Shown one piece after another: positions 61,211-64,000 of a DNA stretch of 64,000 nt (position 1 is the stretch's first letter; each line of letters starts with the position of its first letter). Position numbers and translations under genes: made by a program. The notes beneath the pieces are model-generated. The model had not been told where the DNA came from. It ran no database searches and worked only from the letters and a program-made list of their open reading frames with translations. Source of the DNA: Terrimesophilobacter sp963702165 (GTDB lineage: Bacteria > Actinomycetota > Actinomycetes > Actinomycetales > Microbacteriaceae); NCBI GenBank assembly GCA_963702165.1, contig OY969722.1, positions 1,364,001-1,428,000 on the forward strand, in the 5' to 3' direction.

Positions 61211-64000
61211 GTGTCAAGCCAGGAAACAGGGTTGGCCCCGGAGGATGCATCCTCGGGCGAGTTCGGAGCCAACGAGTGGCTCGTCGACGAGATGTACGAA
61301 CGGTACCTCGTGGACAAGAACTCGGTCGACCGGTCGTGGTGGCCGATCCTCGAGAACTACAAGCCCGTCGACCAGCAGGATGCCGCGCAGCCCGCAGCCG
61401 CCCAGCCCGATGCCGCTGCGGTGACCTCGGCGCCGAGCACCGCCGCGCCGGCTCCTGCCGCGCAGGCAGCACCGGCTCCGGCCCCTGCGCCGGAGCAGGC
61501 CACGGAGCCAGGCCATCCGGAGCAGCAGATCACCGGCGAGCCCGCGATCCCCGAAGAGGTCACGGAGGCCGCGCCGGCTGACGTCCAGGCGGCGGTTGCG
61601 CCGGCTCCGACCGGCAGCCAGCCCATCGCGAAGACCACCTCGATCGAGCCGAAGCCGCAACCGATCCCGGCCGAGGTGCCGCCGACCGGGCCGATCGACA
61701 AGACCCCTGAGGAGCCCGCAGAGGAACCCCAGGACAAGGTCAGCCCACTGCGCGGCATGGCCAAGTCGCTCGCGACCAACATGGACCAGAGCCTCACTGT
61801 GCCGACCGCGACCAGCGTGCGCACGGTTCCGGCGAAGCTGATGATCGACAACCGCATCGTCATCAACAACCACTTGAAGCGCGCCCGCGGCGGCAAGGTG
61901 TCGTTCACCCACCTCATCGGGTGGGCGATCGTGCAGGCCGCCAAGGAGTTCCCGAGCCAGAACGTCTACTACGACGAGGTCGACGGCAAGCCGTCACTCG
62001 TGCAGGCGGCTCACGTGAACCTCGGCCTCGCGATCGACATCCCGAAGCCCGACGGCAGCCGCGCTTTGCTCGTCCCCAACATCAAGCGTGCGGACACCAT
62101 GGGGTTCGGCGAGTTCCTCGCCGAGTATGAGGCGCTGGTCGGCAAGGCTCGCGGCAACAAGCTCACCGCCGACGACTTCGCCGGAACGACGATCTCGCTC
62201 ACCAACCCGGGCGGCATCGGCACCGAGCACTCGGTCCCCCGCCTTATGCGCGGTCAGGGCAGCATCATCGGCGCCGGTGCGCTCGACTACCCGGCGGAGT
62301 TCCAGGGCATGTCGCCGACCACGCTCGCCGATCTGGCGATCGGCAAGACCGTGACGCTTACCTCGACCTACGACCACCGCGTCATCCAGGGCGCAGGCTC
62401 CGGCGAGTTCCTCAAGAAGGTGCACGAGCTGCTCACCGGCGAACGCGGCTTCTACGAGGGCATCTTCTCCGCCTTGCGGATCCCGTACGACCCGATCCAC
62501 TGGGCGCCGGACATCCACATCGACCCGGCCAACATGGTCGACAAGACCGCGCGCGTGCAGGAGCTCATCAACTCATTCCGCGTGCGCGGCCACCTGATGG
62601 CCGACGTCGACCCGCTCGAGTACCGTCAGCGCACGCATCCGGATCTCGACATCTCGAGCCACGGACTGTCGTTCTGGGACCTCGACCGCGAGTTCGTGGT
62701 CGGCGGCTTCGGCGGCAAGCGCGCGGCCCTGCTGCGCGATGTGCTCGGGATGCTTCGTGATGCGTACTGCCGCACGGTGGGCATCGAGTACATGCACATC
62801 CAGGACCCGACAGAGCGCAAGTGGATCCAGGACCACGTCGAGACGCCGTACAAGAAGCCGAACCACGACGAGCAGATGCGCATCCTCGCGAAGCTCAACG
62901 AGGCAGAGGCGTTCGAAACCTTCCTGCAGACCAAGTACGTCGGGCAGAAGCGGTTCAGCCTGGAGGGAGCGGAGTCGCTCATCGCGCTCCTCGACTCGAC
63001 GCTGCACGAGGCCGCCAAGGCGAACCTCGAAGAGGTCGCCATTGGTATGGCCCACCGCGGCCGCCTCAACGTGCTCACCAACATCGCAGGCAAGACCTAC
63101 GGTCAGATCTTCCGCGAGTTCGAGGGCACCCAGGACCCGCGCACGGTTCAGGGCTCAGGCGACGTGAAGTACCACCTCGGCACCGAGGGTACCTTCACCT
63201 CGGGGACCGGCGAGAAGATCCCGGTCTACCTCGCGGCCAACCCCTCGCACCTCGAGGCGGTGGACCCCGTCGTATCCGGCATCGTCCGGGCGAAGCAGGA
63301 CCGCAAGCCGATCGGCAGCTTCCGCGTGCTCCCGCTCGTCATTCACGGTGACGCGGCGATGGCCGGACAGGGAATCGTGGTCGAGTTGCTGCAGATGTCG
63401 CAGCTGCGCGGCTACCGCGTCGGTGGCACCGTGCACGTCGTCGTCAACAACCAGGTCGGCTTCACAACGCCGCCGGGCGAGGGACGCACCTCGGTGTACT
63501 CGACGGATGTCGCCAAGACCGTGCAGGCGCCGATCTTCCACGTGAACGGGGACGACCCGGAGGCGGTCGTGCGTGTCGCGCAGTTGGCGTTCGCGTTCCG
63601 TCAGGAGTTCCACAAGGACGTCGTCATCGACCTCGTCTGCTACCGCCGCCGCGGCCACAACGAGGGCGACGACCCGTCGATGACCCAGCCGCTGATGTAC
63701 AACCTGATCGAGGCCAAGCGCTCCGTGCGTACCCTCTACGCCGAGGCCCTGGTCGGTCGTGGTGACATCACCCAGGAGGAGTACGAGGCGGCGCAGGCCG
63801 ACTTCCAGGACCGTCTCGAGCGCGCGTTCGCCGAGACTCACGCGGCGCAGACCGGCTCCATCCCGGTGATCTCGCAGGACGAGAACGCCATGTCCGACCT
63901 GGAGCGTCCGGACTCACAGCAGGATGACGCCGCGGGAGAGCCGGAGACCACCGGTGTCGACGCGAGCGTGATCACGTCGATCGGTGACGCACACGCCAAC
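61211..64000 (+). CDS. kgd: Multifunctional 2-oxoglutarate metabolism enzyme Kgd/OdhA-like (C-terminus beyond window)
   Basis: 930 codons are present and the reading frame runs off the right edge. The short N-terminal helix SGEFGANEWLVDEMYERY is followed by a Pro/Ala-rich linker (about 60-165). An E2o-like acyltransferase domain follows, with STYDHRVIQG (His about 389). The E1 thiamine-diphosphate domain shows GDAAMAGQGI and RRRGHNEGDDPSMTQP. This fusion is specific to actinobacteria, where one protein acts as 2-oxoglutarate dehydrogenase E1/E2 or decarboxylase in the TCA cycle. GTG start at 61211; the Shine-Dalgarno is weak. Confidence 0.95.
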   Translation, partial: MSSQETGLAPEDASSGEFGANEWLVDEMYERYLVDKNSVDRSWWPILENYKPVDQQDAAQPAAAQPDAAAVTSAPSTAAPAPAAQAAPAPAPAPEQATEPGHPEQQITGEPAIPEEVTEAAPADVQAAVAPAPTGSQPIAKTTSIEPKPQPIPAEVPPTGPIDKTPEEPAEEPQDKVSPLRGMAKSLATNMDQSLTVPTATSVRTVPAKLMIDNRIVINNHLKRARGGKVSFTHLIGWAIVQAAKEFPSQNVYYDEVDGKPSLVQAAHVNLGLAIDIPKPDGSRALLVPNIKRADTMGFGEFLAEYEALVGKARGNKLTADDFAGTTISLTNPGGIGTEHSVPRLMRGQGSIIGAGALDYPAEFQGMSPTTLADLAIGKTVTLTSTYDHRVIQGAGSGEFLKKVHELLTGERGFYEGIFSALRIPYDPIHWAPDIHIDPANMVDKTARVQELINSFRVRGHLMADVDPLEYRQRTHPDLDISSHGLSFWDLDREFVVGGFGGKRAALLRDVLGMLRDAYCRTVGIEYMHIQDPTERKWIQDHVETPYKKPNHDEQMRILAKLNEAEAFETFLQTKYVGQKRFSLEGAESLIALLDSTLHEAAKANLEEVAIGMAHRGRLNVLTNIAGKTYGQIFREFEGTQDPRTVQGSGDVKYHLGTEGTFTSGTGEKIPVYLAANPSHLEAVDPVVSGIVRAKQDRKPIGSFRVLPLVIHGDAAMAGQGIVVELLQMSQLRGYRVGGTVHVVVNNQVGFTTPPGEGRTSVYSTDVAKTVQAPIFHVNGDDPEAVVRVAQLAFAFRQEFHKDVVIDLVCYRRRGHNEGDDPSMTQPLMYNLIEAKRSVRTLYAEALVGRGDITQEEYEAAQADFQDRLERAFAETHAAQTGSIPVISQDENAMSDLERPDSQQDDAAGEPETTGVDASVITSIGDAHAN

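Overview
The window is a high-GC, densely packed bacterial chromosome segment. It is very probably from an actinobacterium of the Micrococcales, most likely family Microbacteriaceae. Supporting points are a 2-oxoglutarate decarboxylase (kgd) with a fused acyltransferase-like domain, a Rho factor with a long hydrophilic insertion, a GuaB1-type IMPDH-family protein, and the ordered block lysA-hom-thrC-thrB-rho-prfA-prmC-tsaC-wecA-(atpI-like)-atpBEFHAGDC. That block matches the order I recall for Mycobacterium. The family assignment is inference. I saw no rRNA, tRNA, CRISPR array, insertion sequence or prophage.

Layout. 1-4985: a multidrug-type ABC exporter (cut by the left edge), a quinone-oxidoreductase-like MDR protein, an aldo/keto reductase, Ogt and YaaA. 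5030-12596: the complete minus-strand F1Fo ATP synthase operon, closed by a strong hairpin. 12593-28624: cell-wall priming (wecA), tRNA t6A synthesis (tsaC), release-factor methylation and RF1 (prmC, prfA), Rho, and threonine/lysine synthesis (thrB, thrC, hom, lysA). A TetR/ABC drug-export cassette, cysK-cysE and a membrane acyltransferase gene sit inside this otherwise conserved block. 28654-32497: mnmA and a cysteine desulfurase, two steps of tRNA thiolation, separated by a small ArsR-type regulator operon and an alpha/beta hydrolase.

32563-45991: glgX, acetyltransferase, ABC transporter, ung, MFS exporter, M20 amidohydrolase, SRPBCC-like protein, SDR, membrane acyltransferase, then metY and metX. 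Together hom, metX, metY, cysE and cysK support direct sulfhydrylation to methionine and cysteine. 46046-50986: a signalling cluster with two paralogous LuxR-type response regulators, a lipoprotein, a six-helix histidine kinase and, overlapping it, a six-helix protein that looks like a degenerate (pseudo) histidine kinase. This is the least conventional locus in the window. 50983-57072: a GT-C-like membrane protein, two small genes, nnrD, an OYE-family reductase, a GNAT protein and a DUF222/HNH gene. 57213-64000: two CNNM/CorC-like membrane proteins, guaB1 and, divergently, kgd, which runs off the right edge.

Intergenic DNA is short, but several gaps hold long perfect or near-perfect inverted repeats and copies of a dispersed repeat with the core CTCGACAAGCTCGA. 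Several genes have a -10-like hexamer 6-10 nt before the start codon and no Shine-Dalgarno sequence, consistent with leaderless transcripts.
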